Assembly (NCBI RefSeq): GCF_013116825.1
Contig: NZ_JABFNS010000031.1
Coordinates: 1-64,000 of the forward strand
Length of the DNA: 64,000 bases
DNA from: Myxococcus xanthus
GTDB taxonomy: Bacteria > Myxococcota > Myxococcia > Myxococcales > Myxococcaceae
Direction of reading: 5' to 3'
Below, in pieces: positions 9,500 to 18,014 of this stretch (position 1 is the stretch's first letter; each line of letters begins with the position of its first letter). The notes beneath the pieces were generated by a model that saw only the letters and a list, made by a program, of their open reading frames with translations, had not been told where the DNA came from and did not search any database. A program made the translations under genes and the position numbers.

Positions 9500-10057
9500 C
9501 TAGAAGTAGCCGCCGATGGTGGAGGCGACGCTGAAGTTCACCTCCACGTCATTGCCCAGGCCGAAGGCCAGGCGCGGGCCACCGCCCACGAAGAAGTGCG
9601 GCGTCACGTGGAAGAGGAAGGGCGCGTAGCCTTCCAGGATGACGGTGACGTCAGCGGGGAGCGCCGAGTTGGCGAAGGGCAGGATGTCGTCGCCGATGTA
9701 CAGCGACACTTGGCCCTTGGGCCACACGGAGATGCGGTCGGAGAGCGGGATGTTGTAGCCGACGCGCGCGTTCAGGCCGAAGGCGGCAATCGTGTCACCG
9801 CTGCCGAAGAGCGCGCGGACCTGGAGGCCGCTACCGACGGACAGGTTCTTCTTGAGGAAGTAGTCCGCGCCGGGCTCCAGGAAGATGTAGCCGACGCCGC
9901 TGCCCTGCGTGGAGTAACCCAGGCTCGCGGAGGCATCCGTGCTGATGACGAACTGCCCCTCCGAACCGAAGCTCCCCGACGACTCCTGAGCGCCAGCGCT
10001 CACCGACACCATGACGCCCGCCACTGCGGCCAGGTTCTTCCAGTTGTTTGCCTTCAT
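9500..10057 (-). CDS. Secreted outer-membrane beta-barrel-like protein
   Basis: 185 residues from the ATG at 10057, chosen because GGAGGGA sits just upstream and a clean signal peptide follows (MKANNWKNLAAVAGVMVSV, cleavage near AGAQ). The mature part alternates hydrophobic and polar residues in short strands with Gly-rich turns (GYIFLEPGADYF, ARVGYNIPLS, HFFVGGGPRLAFGLGN) and ends in an aromatic residue (GGYF). That pattern suits an 8- to 10-strand outer-membrane barrel. No specific family is recognised. It ends 134 bp from the convergent GH15 gene. Confidence 0.8.
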   Translation of the reverse strand: MKANNWKNLAAVAGVMVSVSAGAQESSGSFGSEGQFVISTDASASLGYSTQGSGVGYIFLEPGADYFLKKNLSVGSGLQVRALFGSGDTIAAFGLNARVGYNIPLSDRISVWPKGQVSLYIGDDILPFANSALPADVTVILEGYAPFLFHVTPHFFVGGGPRLAFGLGNDVEVNFSVASTIGGYF

Positions 10058-10324
10058 GAGACGTCCCTCCGTTGCGTAGGCCCGGTGCACATGTCCGGGC
10101 GCTCGGCGCCCACTTCTAGCCAATGGGCGCGGAGGAACATCATTTATTTCGTCATGGTTGTGAACAGTCGCGTCGATGTCATGCGTGGCTCAGCCGCGTG
10201 ACAGCGGGCTCACCACGATTCGTCCAGCAGATGTGTACGAGCCAGCGCTGGCAGTGGCCCATTCTCGCGAGGCAAGAAACCGCGGCACGCACCGCGGCCT
10301 ACCGCATCCGCGACACTCAGCAGG

Positions 10325-10939
10325 TCACGAGTCCCAGGACAGCGTGTACTCGCTGTCCAGCAGGGACGTCTGTCCGCCGCGCACCTGGATGTCCTGGGCG
10401 CCCACGGCCAGCAGCGCGCCTTCGAGCATGCCCTCGTTGTAGGCCACGGGGGTGAAGATGCGGCGCATGTGGATGCGGCCCGAGCGCGGGCCCGTCCACG
10501 CCACCTGCAGCTCTCCGAAGTTGATGGCCATGCGGTAGGCCTCGGGGAGCATCTCCACGAGGCGCTTGGGCTCGCCGCCCACCTGCTGCCGGACCTCGGC
10601 GCCGAACATGGAGTTGATGAAGGCCAGCGTGCCCTGGACGCCGAGCTGCCGCATGGCCTCCTCGACACCGCCGAGCTGCGGCGCCAGCAGCCGGGCCGCG
10701 GAGAAGAACACGCGCATGAAGGGCGGGACGGGGTAGAGCTCGGTGGTGTCCAGGTCGGCGGGGTAGTCACCGCCCTGCTGGATGGGAGCCACCGCCTGCT
10801 CTCCGCCGAGGAAGCGCACGGTGTCGAGGACGGCCGCGAAGTGCATGCCGCGAATGCCCTCGGACGCTTCCACGAGCGCGAGCCGCGAGCTCAGCTCGCG
10901 CTCCACATCCTCTGGCGTGTCCCACTTGCCGCGCTCCAT
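10325..10939 (-). CDS. DUF2378 (TIGR02265) myxobacterial paralogous family protein
   Basis: 204 residues from the ATG at 10939 (GGGAGG a few bases upstream); the longer frame upstream is low-complexity and unlikely to be coding. The body (GIRGMHFAAVLDTVRFLGG, YPVPPFMRVFFSAARLLAP, FINSMFGAEVRQQVGGEPKRLVEMLPEAYR, GMLEGALLAVGA) matches the DUF2378/TIGR02265 family, expanded in Myxococcus and relatives and without a known function. The fold looks alpha/beta and soluble. It lies between two minus-strand envelope protein genes, with no evident operon partner. Confidence 0.85.
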   Translation of the reverse strand: MERGKWDTPEDVERELSSRLALVEASEGIRGMHFAAVLDTVRFLGGEQAVAPIQQGGDYPADLDTTELYPVPPFMRVFFSAARLLAPQLGGVEEAMRQLGVQGTLAFINSMFGAEVRQQVGGEPKRLVEMLPEAYRMAINFGELQVAWTGPRSGRIHMRRIFTPVAYNEGMLEGALLAVGAQDIQVRGGQTSLLDSEYTLSWDS

Positions 10940-11054
10940 GCTGACCTCCCGTCGGAGAACGCGCGGGATGCTGGCACAGCTTGGCCGCCCGCGCGAACTC
11001 CGGGCGGCCTCGGAGCGGAGCGTCCCACCTGTCACGTCCCGTGCGCGACGTGGC

Positions 11055-11372
11055 TCAGGGCGCGGGCCCGACGGCCGGCTCGGCTGCTTCACGGCGCAGG
11101 CGCGCTTCGAAGACGAAGGTGCCGAAGGGGAGCAGCGACGCGAAGACGCCGCCCACCACGCGCACGAAGGACCAGCGGTAGGTGATGGCCGCTTCCATGA
11201 GCGCGAAGAGGTAGAGCACGAAGAGCAGGCCGTGGACCCAGCCGGTGAACTTCACGGCCTGCGGCATGCCCGCGGCGTACTTCAAGGGCATGGCGATGAA
11301 GAAGAGCGCGATGACGGACAGGCCCTCCGCGAGGGCCACGGCACGAAAACGTCCAAGAGGGGTCTTCAGCAT
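11055..11372 (-). CDS. DUF3817 small integral membrane protein
   Basis: 105 residues from the ATG at 11372, preceded by GGGGGAG. It has about three hydrophobic segments (LSVIALFFIAMPL, GWVHGLLFVLYLFAL, VVGGVFASLLPFGTFVFEA) and the family features EGLS near the first segment and GWVHGLLF in the second. DUF3817 proteins are common small inner-membrane proteins of unknown function. A longer upstream reading (to 11525) lacks a ribosome-binding site and overlaps the divergent promoter region, so it was not used. Confidence 0.85.
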   Translation of the reverse strand: MLKTPLGRFRAVALAEGLSVIALFFIAMPLKYAAGMPQAVKFTGWVHGLLFVLYLFALMEAAITYRWSFVRVVGGVFASLLPFGTFVFEARLRREAAEPAVGPAP

Positions 11373-11516
11373 GAGGTTCTCCCCCGCCTGTTTCCCACTC
11401 CCGGACGCCGGGGTCCATGAGTCATGGTGACGCAGGGGGGCTGCCTGGTTGCTTGCTCTCAGAGCGTAGTACGTTGGCGCGATTCGACGTCGAAGGGCAT
11501 TGCTGGGGGAGGCACC

Positions 11517-12293
11517 ATGAAGCACGGCTACCGCGAGGGCTGCCTGCTCCTGATGGCGCTAGGCATCGCGTGTTCGAGCGGGCGCAGCCACTACACGCAT
11601 GAGGAGGTGCCCAAGCTCGGAGGCGAGGACGCGTTTCCCGTGGCGCCAGGGCCCTGGCCTCAGGTGCCTGCGGTGTTCTCGGATTCGGCCAACGTTCCAG
11701 ACGACCTGGTCATCCCCACCCTCACTGCGTTGATGGCGCTCCCTGGCAGCGCCGGCGCATGCGATGCAAGCACGGGCCGCCCTCGTCCGGATGCCGCAGA
11801 GTATTGCGTTGCCCTCTACCGAACGCCGGAGGACTGGAGGGTGTCCTGGCCGCTTCGAAACGTGGCGAACGCATCCGGGACCTGCCAGCCACCATGGGGT
11901 GGGGTCGATGATGCGGATTTCGGACGAGAACTCCCCATCTTTGGGTACGCGCACAACCATCCCTGTGGCTCCGGAATCAGTAGTCAGGACCTCTCGGTGT
12001 GGCCTCTTGCGAAATCCGGCGAGGGTGTTTGGATCATGGTCGCATATGGAACCACGCCCTCGGGGAAGCTGGCTCGTGACTCGAGAGGCCAGTTGATTCC
12101 AGCGTGGGGTTGGCTCGCCACGGGGCAACGCGACGCGCCACTCTTCTACAAATGGAATCAGCAGGGGCAGGTCTACCAATGGGATGAGGGAGGAAAGCAC
12201 TGGCGGTTTCATGCGAACTGCCAACCTGGGCGGCCCAGCACGTTCCGGCCCCAAGGAGTCCCACCTGACTGCACTCCAGCGCTACGCCAATAG
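11517..12293 (+). CDS. Lipoprotein with JAMM/DUF4329-like metalloprotease motif
   Basis: 258 residues from the ATG at 11517 (GGGGGAGG just upstream in GCTGGGGGAGGCACC). The N-terminus is a lipoprotein signal (CLLLMALGIACSSG, lipid Cys about residue 19). In the centre, Y144-A-H-N-H-P-C-G-S-G-I-S-S-Q-D158 resembles the JAB1/MPN (JAMM) signature H-x-H-P ... S-x2-D found in RadC and DUF4329 proteins, one residue shorter than standard between the His pair and the Asp. Several Cys residues (in GACDAS, EYCVAL, GTCQPP, ANCQPG) could form disulfides, consistent with export. A periplasmic or outer-membrane peptidase is plausible but unproven. The next gene follows after 18 bp and is probably co-expressed. 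Confidence 0.75.
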   Translation: MKHGYREGCLLLMALGIACSSGRSHYTHEEVPKLGGEDAFPVAPGPWPQVPAVFSDSANVPDDLVIPTLTALMALPGSAGACDASTGRPRPDAAEYCVALYRTPEDWRVSWPLRNVANASGTCQPPWGGVDDADFGRELPIFGYAHNHPCGSGISSQDLSVWPLAKSGEGVWIMVAYGTTPSGKLARDSRGQLIPAWGWLATGQRDAPLFYKWNQQGQVYQWDEGGKHWRFHANCQPGRPSTFRPQGVPPDCTPALRQ

Positions 12294-12311
12294 CAGGGCC
12301 CAAGGTGCCAC

Positions 12312-12788
12312 ATGCTGAACCCCCACCACATCATCGTACTCGTCTCATTGCTCGCGGACGGGGGAGCCCTTCCCGGACTCGCCGGTGATGCAGGAGCGGA
12401 CGTGGGGACGACTTCACCCCGTCCCCATCTGGCTCCATCGCGCGCCGACGCAGGCACTGTGCCCACCCAGCCGACCGCCATCCCCTGGCCTGAAACGGAG
12501 CTGGAGCCTCTTGGAACGTTGGATGGTCCGGCGGTCCTGGCCGCTCACGCAGCGCTTCAAGAAGTCATGAAGCGCTTTCCGAAGACCTCCACGAAGTCGT
12601 GTGCCTTCTCACCCCGCGCCCTGGAGTTCGTCGTTGGCTACCAGTCCGGGTGGTACTTCGTCCGGGTCAACCGTCGGGTCGACAAGTGCCCGGAGTTCGG
12701 CCCAGGTGTGACGCTGGAATACGACTGGTTCGAGCTGTATGCCGTCTCTCCAGAGGGACGCGTGGAGCGATACCCCCACATGCCTTGA
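12312..12788 (+). CDS. Hypothetical exported protein, companion of the JAMM-like lipoprotein
   Basis: 158 residues beginning with a short hydrophobic segment (MLNPHHIIVLVSLLADGGAL) that may be a weak signal sequence. A Pro/Ala/Asp-rich linker to about residue 60 and a compact C-terminal domain follow. That domain contains KSCAFSPRALEFVV, GWYFVRVNRRVDKCPEFG and LEYDWFELYAV; the two Cys could pair. No known family is recognised. It starts 18 bp after the preceding lipoprotein gene and ends 4 bp before the convergent mobA stop, so it closes a two-gene unit. Confidence 0.7.
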   Translation: MLNPHHIIVLVSLLADGGALPGLAGDAGADVGTTSPRPHLAPSRADAGTVPTQPTAIPWPETELEPLGTLDGPAVLAAHAALQEVMKRFPKTSTKSCAFSPRALEFVVGYQSGWYFVRVNRRVDKCPEFGPGVTLEYDWFELYAVSPEGRVERYPHMP

Positions 12789-12792
12789 ACCC

Positions 12793-13413
12793 TCACCCCC
12801 GCCACGACGGCAGCGCCACACCGTAGCGCGCCAGGTCCTCGGGGGTGTTCACGTTCGCCAGGGACCGGAGTGACGGATCCACCGCGCGCAGCACGGCCTC
12901 GGACAACAGCCGCGTGCGCACTCCGGACAACAGCTCCCGCACGGATGGATCCGTCGCCAGTGTCGTCCCCCACGCCGGTGCCAACGCCGACCGGTACGCC
13001 GCGAGCAACGGCTCCAGCCTGCCCCGCGCCTCGAAGCACACCGCGTCCACGCCGTCGCCCCGCGCGCCCAGCAACACCCGCAGGACCTCCGTCGTGATGA
13101 ACGGCATGTCGCACGCCACCGCCACCACCCAGGGTGTGCGCGCGGCCACCAGCGCCGCATGGACACCGCCAGGCGCGCCCTTGCCCGGCACCACGTCCGC
13201 CACCGTGCGCAACCCGAAGCGCGCGTAGGGCCCGGGCACGTTCGCCACCAGCAAGACGTCCTCGAAGCACGGGGCCAGCGCCAGGAGCCGCTCCAGCACC
13301 GTGCGCCCCTCCACTTCCAACAGCCCTTTGGGCACGCCCGACAGGCGCCGGCCCTGCCCTCCCGCGAGGATGGCCAGCGTCACCTCCAGGAACGCCGTGC
13401 GGATCCGCTCCAT
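12793..13413 (-). CDS. mobA: Molybdenum cofactor guanylyltransferase MobA
   Basis: Transfers GMP from GTP to molybdopterin to form the guanine dinucleotide cofactor. 206 residues from the ATG at 13413. It opens with the nucleotidyltransferase signature LAILAGGQGRRLSGVPKGLL. The metal-binding region VACDMPFIT follows near residue 100, and NVNTPEDLARYG near the end is typical of the family. Length is normal for MobA. It is divergent from moeA with 126 bp between start codons, and that region must hold both promoters. The three Mo-cofactor genes together suggest a local molybdoenzyme-maturation set. Confidence 0.95.
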   Translation of the reverse strand: MERIRTAFLEVTLAILAGGQGRRLSGVPKGLLEVEGRTVLERLLALAPCFEDVLLVANVPGPYARFGLRTVADVVPGKGAPGGVHAALVAARTPWVVAVACDMPFITTEVLRVLLGARGDGVDAVCFEARGRLEPLLAAYRSALAPAWGTTLATDPSVRELLSGVRTRLLSEAVLRAVDPSLRSLANVNTPEDLARYGVALPSWRG

Positions 13414-13539
13414 GCTCGTGCCCCGTTCGCGCGCCTGCCGCGGCCACTCTATCTGTCCGCCCACGCACGCCCCCAGACGAAGTGGCCCTTGCCCTCGTGG
13501 ACACAGCGGGCGCTCCACGACATAGGCTGCGGCGTTTCC

Positions 13540-14790
13540 ATGCCCCTCACGCCCCTCGACTCCGCCCGGAAGGCCGCGCTCGACGCCATCGCCCCGGCGG
13601 CGCCTGAGCGCGTGCCGCTCCTCGATGCCCAGGGCCGGTTCCTCGCCACCCCCGTCACGGCTTCCCGCTCGCTGCCCGGCTGTGACAACTCCGCCATGGA
13701 CGGCTGGGCCGTGCGCGCCGAGGAGACCCAGGGCGCCTCCCGCGACCGGCCCGCGCGCCTGCGCGTCACCAGCACGGTCTTCGCCGGCACCCTCCCCTCC
13801 ACGCCCCTCCGGCCCGGAGAAGCCGCGCGCGTCTTCACCGGCGCGCCCCTCCCCTTCGGCGCCGACGCCGTCGTCCGCCAGGAGGCCACTCGCGCCACCG
13901 ACGACGGCGCCTGCGTGGACGTCTTCATCACCGTTCCGCCCGGCAACGACATCCGCCGCGCCGGAGAGGAAGTCCTCACCGGCACCCCTCTCTTCAACGC
14001 GGGCCTGCGGGTGGGCGCCGCCGTGCTCGGCGTGCTCGCGTCCATGGGCACCACGGACGTCTGGGTGCGCCCCGCGCCGCGCATCGCCGTGCTCGCCACC
14101 GGCGATGAGCTCGTCCCTCCTGGCACTCCGGCCCTGCCCCACCAGGTGTACGAGAGCAACCTCGTCCTCGTGGCCGCGCTCGCCCGAGAGGCCGGCGCGG
14201 AGGTCCGCCAGCTCGCCCGCGCCCGCGATGACGAGGGCGCCCTGCGCGATGCGCTCGCCCGACTGGCCCCGCAGGTGGATGTCCTCATCACCACCGGAGG
14301 CGCCTCCGTGGGCGACAAGGACCTGGTGAAACGCGTGCTCGCCGCGCTCGGCGCGCGCTTCTTCGTGGACGGCGTCGCGCTCAAGCCCGGCAAGCCCGTG
14401 GCCGTGGCCCGGCTCGGTGACACCTCCGTCGTCGTGCTGCCCGGCAATCCCGGCGCGGCCACCGTGGCGTTCGACCAGTTCGCGCGCCCGCTCCTCCTCA
14501 AGCACCAAGGTGTGTTGGAGACGCGCCGCCGCGTCCGCGCCCACCTCTCCGAAGCACGCCACAAGCAGGCGGGCCTCACCTACCTCATCACCACCACCCT
14601 GGAAGCCCGGGACGGCCTCGCGCCGCGCGCCGTGCTCCGCCCCCAGGGCGCCGGGCAGATCCTCCAGAACGTCCACGGCGAGGGCTGGGCCCTCCTCCCC
14701 CCCGGCCGCGCGGACTTCGTCGAAGACGACCTCGTCGACGTCGAGCTCTTCGACCGGCCCACCTTCACGCCCGTGGGCGCACTGGCATGA
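13540..14790 (+). CDS. moeA: Molybdopterin molybdenumtransferase MoeA
   Basis: Inserts molybdate into adenylated molybdopterin. 416 residues from the ATG at 13540. Motifs seen: CDNSAMDGWAVR, RIAVLATGDELV, ITTGGASVGDKDLV, LKPGKPVAV and LPGNPGAATVAFDQFARP, which together cover domains I, III and IV of the MoeA/gephyrin fold. The stop codon overlaps the start of the next gene by 4 bp (ATGA), so moeA and the MobB-FdhD fusion gene form a translationally coupled operon. Confidence 0.95.
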   Translation: MPLTPLDSARKAALDAIAPAAPERVPLLDAQGRFLATPVTASRSLPGCDNSAMDGWAVRAEETQGASRDRPARLRVTSTVFAGTLPSTPLRPGEAARVFTGAPLPFGADAVVRQEATRATDDGACVDVFITVPPGNDIRRAGEEVLTGTPLFNAGLRVGAAVLGVLASMGTTDVWVRPAPRIAVLATGDELVPPGTPALPHQVYESNLVLVAALAREAGAEVRQLARARDDEGALRDALARLAPQVDVLITTGGASVGDKDLVKRVLAALGARFFVDGVALKPGKPVAVARLGDTSVVVLPGNPGAATVAFDQFARPLLLKHQGVLETRRRVRAHLSEARHKQAGLTYLITTTLEARDGLAPRAVLRPQGAGQILQNVHGEGWALLPPGRADFVEDDLVDVELFDRPTFTPVGALA

Positions 14791-16178
14791 GCCGCGTGCC
14801 CGCGCTCAGCGTGGTGGGCTGGTCCGGCGCCGGCAAGACGACGCTGCTCACCCGGCTCGTTCCCGAGCTCGCCACGCGAGGCCTGCGCGCGGCCGTGGTG
14901 AAGCACTCCTCGGACGCCCATCCGCTGCACCGTCCCGGCAGCGACACCGCCCGCTACCAGGACGCGGGCGCCGTGCTCACCGGCTTCGCCACGCCCGCGG
15001 GCGTCCAGCTCACGACGGCCACCGCCCTCTCGGACGCGCTTCCTTCGTTGCTCGAGCGCTCCGCGGGCGCCGTGGACCTGGTGCTCGTCGAAGGCTGGAA
15101 GGACGGCCCCCTCCCCAAGCTGGAGGTCTGGCGGGAGGGTCTGGGCCCGCCGCTGGCGCCCTCGCGCCCGGAGGTCCTCGCGGTGCTCTCCTCCGAGCCC
15201 GCGCTCCCCACGGACTTCCCACCCGGCCTGCGCGTGCTGCACCCCGACGACGTGCGCGCCGTGGCGGACCTCATCCTGGCCCACCTGCGCCCGAGCCGCC
15301 CCGCCCCCCGGCCCCCCGTGGATGCCCGCGGCGTCACGCGCCGCTTCGTCCAGCGGTGGAACGGCGCCACGCTGCTCCCAGCCCAGGAGGACGACATCGC
15401 GGTGGAGGAGCCTCTGGAGATTCGCGTCAGCGGAGACTCGGTGGCCACCACCATGCGCACGCCAGGACATGACCGCGAGCTGGCCACCGGCTTCCTCTTC
15501 GCCGAGGGCATCCTCCAGAGCGTGGACGACCTGGGCGGGCTGGCACACTGCGGACGGCCAGGCGAGGAGGGCTTCGGCAACGTCATCGAAGTCACCCCCG
15601 CCCCCGGCGCCTTCATCGACGTGGAGCGCGTGAGCACCGCCCGCCGGGGCACCCTCACCACCTCCGCCTGCGGCGTGTGCGGCCGGCGCAGCGTGGATGA
15701 CCTGCTCGCCGTGTGCCCGCCCCTGCCGCCCGGCCCTGTGCTCCACCCCGACGCCGTGGCCCGCGCCACCGAGCGCCTGCGCGACGTGCAGCGCAACTTC
15801 GCCCGCACCGGAGGCGTCCACGCCGCCGCCGTGCTCGACGCCGACGGCCACCTCCTGGCCGCCCATGAGGACGTGGGCCGCCACAACGCCGTGGACAAGG
15901 TGGTAGGGACGCTGGTGCTGGCCGGCACCGTGCGGGGCCCCCGGGCCCCCCGCCGCCCGCTGACGCGTCAACCCGCGGTGCTCGCCGTCAGTGGACGCGT
16001 CAGCTTTGAGATCATCCAGAAGGCCGCCATGGCCCGGATTCCCATCGTCGCGGGCGTCTCCGCCGCCAGCTCCCTCGCAGTGGACCTGGCCCTGCGTTCT
16101 GGCATGACGCTGGCCGCGTTCGTCCGGAACGAGCGCTTCAACGTCTACACCGGGTTCGAGCGCCTGCTGCGGGAGTAA
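14787..16178 (+). CDS. fdhD: MobB-FdhD fusion protein
   Basis: A 463-residue protein joining two normally separate proteins. Residues 1-~175 are MobB, a GTP-binding partner of MobA, with a P-loop GWSGAGKTT at residues 11-19 and VVKHSSDAHPLHRPGSDTARY. Residues ~190-463 are FdhD, which delivers sulfur from cysteine desulfurase to the Mo cofactor of formate dehydrogenase. FdhD features are GHDRELATGFLFAEGI, the conserved C295-G-V-C298 pair that carries the sulfur, EDVGRHNAVDKVVG, and FNVYTGFERLL at the end. Both halves look complete. No formate dehydrogenase gene is in the window, so the client enzyme must lie elsewhere. Confidence 0.92.
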   Translation: MSRVPALSVVGWSGAGKTTLLTRLVPELATRGLRAAVVKHSSDAHPLHRPGSDTARYQDAGAVLTGFATPAGVQLTTATALSDALPSLLERSAGAVDLVLVEGWKDGPLPKLEVWREGLGPPLAPSRPEVLAVLSSEPALPTDFPPGLRVLHPDDVRAVADLILAHLRPSRPAPRPPVDARGVTRRFVQRWNGATLLPAQEDDIAVEEPLEIRVSGDSVATTMRTPGHDRELATGFLFAEGILQSVDDLGGLAHCGRPGEEGFGNVIEVTPAPGAFIDVERVSTARRGTLTTSACGVCGRRSVDDLLAVCPPLPPGPVLHPDAVARATERLRDVQRNFARTGGVHAAAVLDADGHLLAAHEDVGRHNAVDKVVGTLVLAGTVRGPRAPRRPLTRQPAVLAVSGRVSFEIIQKAAMARIPIVAGVSAASSLAVDLALRSGMTLAAFVRNERFNVYTGFERLLRE

Positions 16179-16513
16179 CCTCTTGAAACTCCTGGCAGCC
16201 GTCCAGGGACCACCCGGCGACTGGCATCCTCCGTGCCTTCGCGGCAGAGCGGCACCGTAAATGCAAAGAAACCGTGACGAAGGAAACGCGGCCAGCCGCG
16301 ATGAATCACAATGTGTTGGTGATGCTCGGTGAACTCGAACCTGGGTAGGGCGGTCGCAAGATTTCACATGCGGTCACGTCTTAGTGACGCGGCAGGGGTT
16401 GCACCGCGCCGCAATATCGGGCAAAACTGGTTTCCTTCCGACTTGAACATTTCTAGCCTCAACGGCGACCTCTGCTTCGACTGGACGAAAGTGAGCAGAG
16501 GGGGGTGGACACG
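16179..16513 (+). promoter_or_regulatory. Intergenic region upstream of epsZ, presumed eps promoter
   Basis: 335 bp without a gene, less GC-rich than its surroundings. A possible sigma-54 type element lies at 16222-16237: TGGCAT, five bases, then GTGCC, with the correct 10 bases between the GG and GC pairs but a poor -12 (GT instead of TT). This was noted because the locus encodes an NtrC-like regulator (EpsI). It is about 280 bp before epsZ. The ribosome-binding site AGAGGGGGG at about 16496-16504 supports the epsZ ATG at 16514. The promoter call is weak; the region itself is clearly the leader of the epsZ-epsU gene run. Confidence 0.35.
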
Positions 16514-17989
16514 ATGAGCGGCGCAACGGCAAGTGCGGCGGTGGTCGGTGCTCCTGGGTCGGCCAACGCTCAGGGACAAGCAATTGAAGAGGTGCAGGGG
16601 CCGCCCAAGCTGGCCCCGGGGTCCGCGGCGAAGCTGAACCTCACGGTGGACCTCGTGCTGCTGTCGTCGGTGCTGGTGGGCTCGGCGTGGCTGAGCGGCC
16701 AGCTGTCGGCGGAGTCCGGTTGGAAGGTGTCTGGGCTGGTGCTCGCGGCGTGGGTGGTGTGGATCGTGACGGGCACCGCGCTGTGCCTGTACGACTCGCG
16801 CTTCGCCGAGCGCAGCAAGCTGGACCACGTGGCGCTGGTGTCGGTGACGACGCTGGCGGTGGTGACGGTGCTGACGCTGGGCAGCGTGGCGATGCCGGCG
16901 GTGGTGACGTCGCCGGTGGTGGGCCCGCTGCTGTTCATCTTCTGGCCGGTGACGCTGCTCCTGCGCCTGTTCGTCTTCCGCCCGGTGGCCTCGCAGGAGC
17001 GCCCCATGGACGCGGTGCTCATCGTGGGCACGGGCGCCATGGGCCGCTACACCGGCGAGGACCTGGCCAACCGAGGCCGCCGGCAGATTCTGGGCTACGT
17101 GCGCTTCCACGACGACAACGGCTCCGTGGGAGAGCTGCCCGGCCCGGTCATGGGTTCGGTGGAGGACCTGGAGCACATCCTCCGCAACACCGCGGTGGAT
17201 GAGGTGTACATCGCCGGCAACACGCTGAAGCAGGGCGAGTCCATGCAGGCGGCCATCAAGCTGGCCGAGCGCTTCGGCGTGCCCTTCGCGCTGCCCGCGC
17301 ACAGCTTCCGCCTGGACCGCGCCCGCCCGGTGGAGCGCCGCGCGGTGGCGGACGGCTTCCTGCACTTCGCGGCGGTGAGCCCCAAGCCGCACCAGATGGC
17401 GATGAAGCGCCTGTTCGACATCTGCGTGTCCGCGGCGGCGCTGTGGGCGCTGCTGCCGCTGTTGGGCATGGTGGCGCTGGCGGTGAAGTTCACCTCCAAG
17501 GGCCCCATCTTCTTCAAGCAGCTGCGCGTGGGGCAGAACGGCAAGCCCTTCTACATGCTGAAGTTCCGCTCCATGGTGGTGAACGCCGAGGAGCTGAAGG
17601 AGAAGCTGGCCGCGCTCAACGAGCAGACGGGCCCCGTCTTCAAGATGAAGCACGACCCGCGCATCACCGGCATCGGCCGCTTCATCCGCAAGTTCTCCAT
17701 TGATGAGCTGCCCCAGTTCATCAACGTGCTGCGCGGGGAGATGAGCATCGTCGGGCCGCGCCCGCCGGTGCCCACCGAGGTGGCCAAGTACGAGACGTGG
17801 CAGCGCCGCCGCCTGTCGGTGCGCCCTGGACTCACCTGCATCTGGCAGGTGTCAGGACGGAACCAGATCTCCTTCGAGGAGTGGATGTACCTGGACATGC
17901 AGTACATCGACCACTGGAGCCTGACGAGCGACCTGCGCCTGCTGCTGCAGACGGTGCCGGTGGTGCTCACGGGCCGCGGCGCCAGCTAG
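16514..17989 (+). CDS. epsZ: EpsZ, polyisoprenyl-phosphate hexose-1-phosphate transferase
   Basis: Initiating enzyme of EPS repeat-unit synthesis: it moves a sugar-1-phosphate from a nucleotide sugar to undecaprenyl phosphate at the inner membrane. About 491 residues. Four to five N-terminal hydrophobic segments (residues ~40-160) and a Rossmann-like middle domain (DAVLIVGTGAMGRYTGEDLA) come first. The catalytic domain is C-terminal, from MKRLFDICVS with its membrane helix through MLKFRSMV, KFSIDELPQFINVLRGEMS, VGPRPPVP and RPGLTCIWQVSGR. This is the WbaP/WcaJ architecture. A hairpin terminator follows its stop, so it may be expressed partly apart from wzx and the genes beyond. Confidence 0.93.
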   Translation: MSGATASAAVVGAPGSANAQGQAIEEVQGPPKLAPGSAAKLNLTVDLVLLSSVLVGSAWLSGQLSAESGWKVSGLVLAAWVVWIVTGTALCLYDSRFAERSKLDHVALVSVTTLAVVTVLTLGSVAMPAVVTSPVVGPLLFIFWPVTLLLRLFVFRPVASQERPMDAVLIVGTGAMGRYTGEDLANRGRRQILGYVRFHDDNGSVGELPGPVMGSVEDLEHILRNTAVDEVYIAGNTLKQGESMQAAIKLAERFGVPFALPAHSFRLDRARPVERRAVADGFLHFAAVSPKPHQMAMKRLFDICVSAAALWALLPLLGMVALAVKFTSKGPIFFKQLRVGQNGKPFYMLKFRSMVVNAEELKEKLAALNEQTGPVFKMKHDPRITGIGRFIRKFSIDELPQFINVLRGEMSIVGPRPPVPTEVAKYETWQRRRLSVRPGLTCIWQVSGRNQISFEEWMYLDMQYIDHWSLTSDLRLLLQTVPVVLTGRGAS

Positions 17990-18014
17990 CAAGCCTTCAG
18001 GCAACCCAACCTTT

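Noticed and set aside
14580-16367. Large minus-strand frame opposite moeA and the MobB-FdhD gene
   Set aside because: No recognisable domains; plus-strand genes in this interval have clear motifs.
16391-16404. GGCAGGGGTTGCA before epsZ as a sigma-54 promoter
   Set aside because: Only 8 bases separate GG and GC; sigma-54 promoters need 10.
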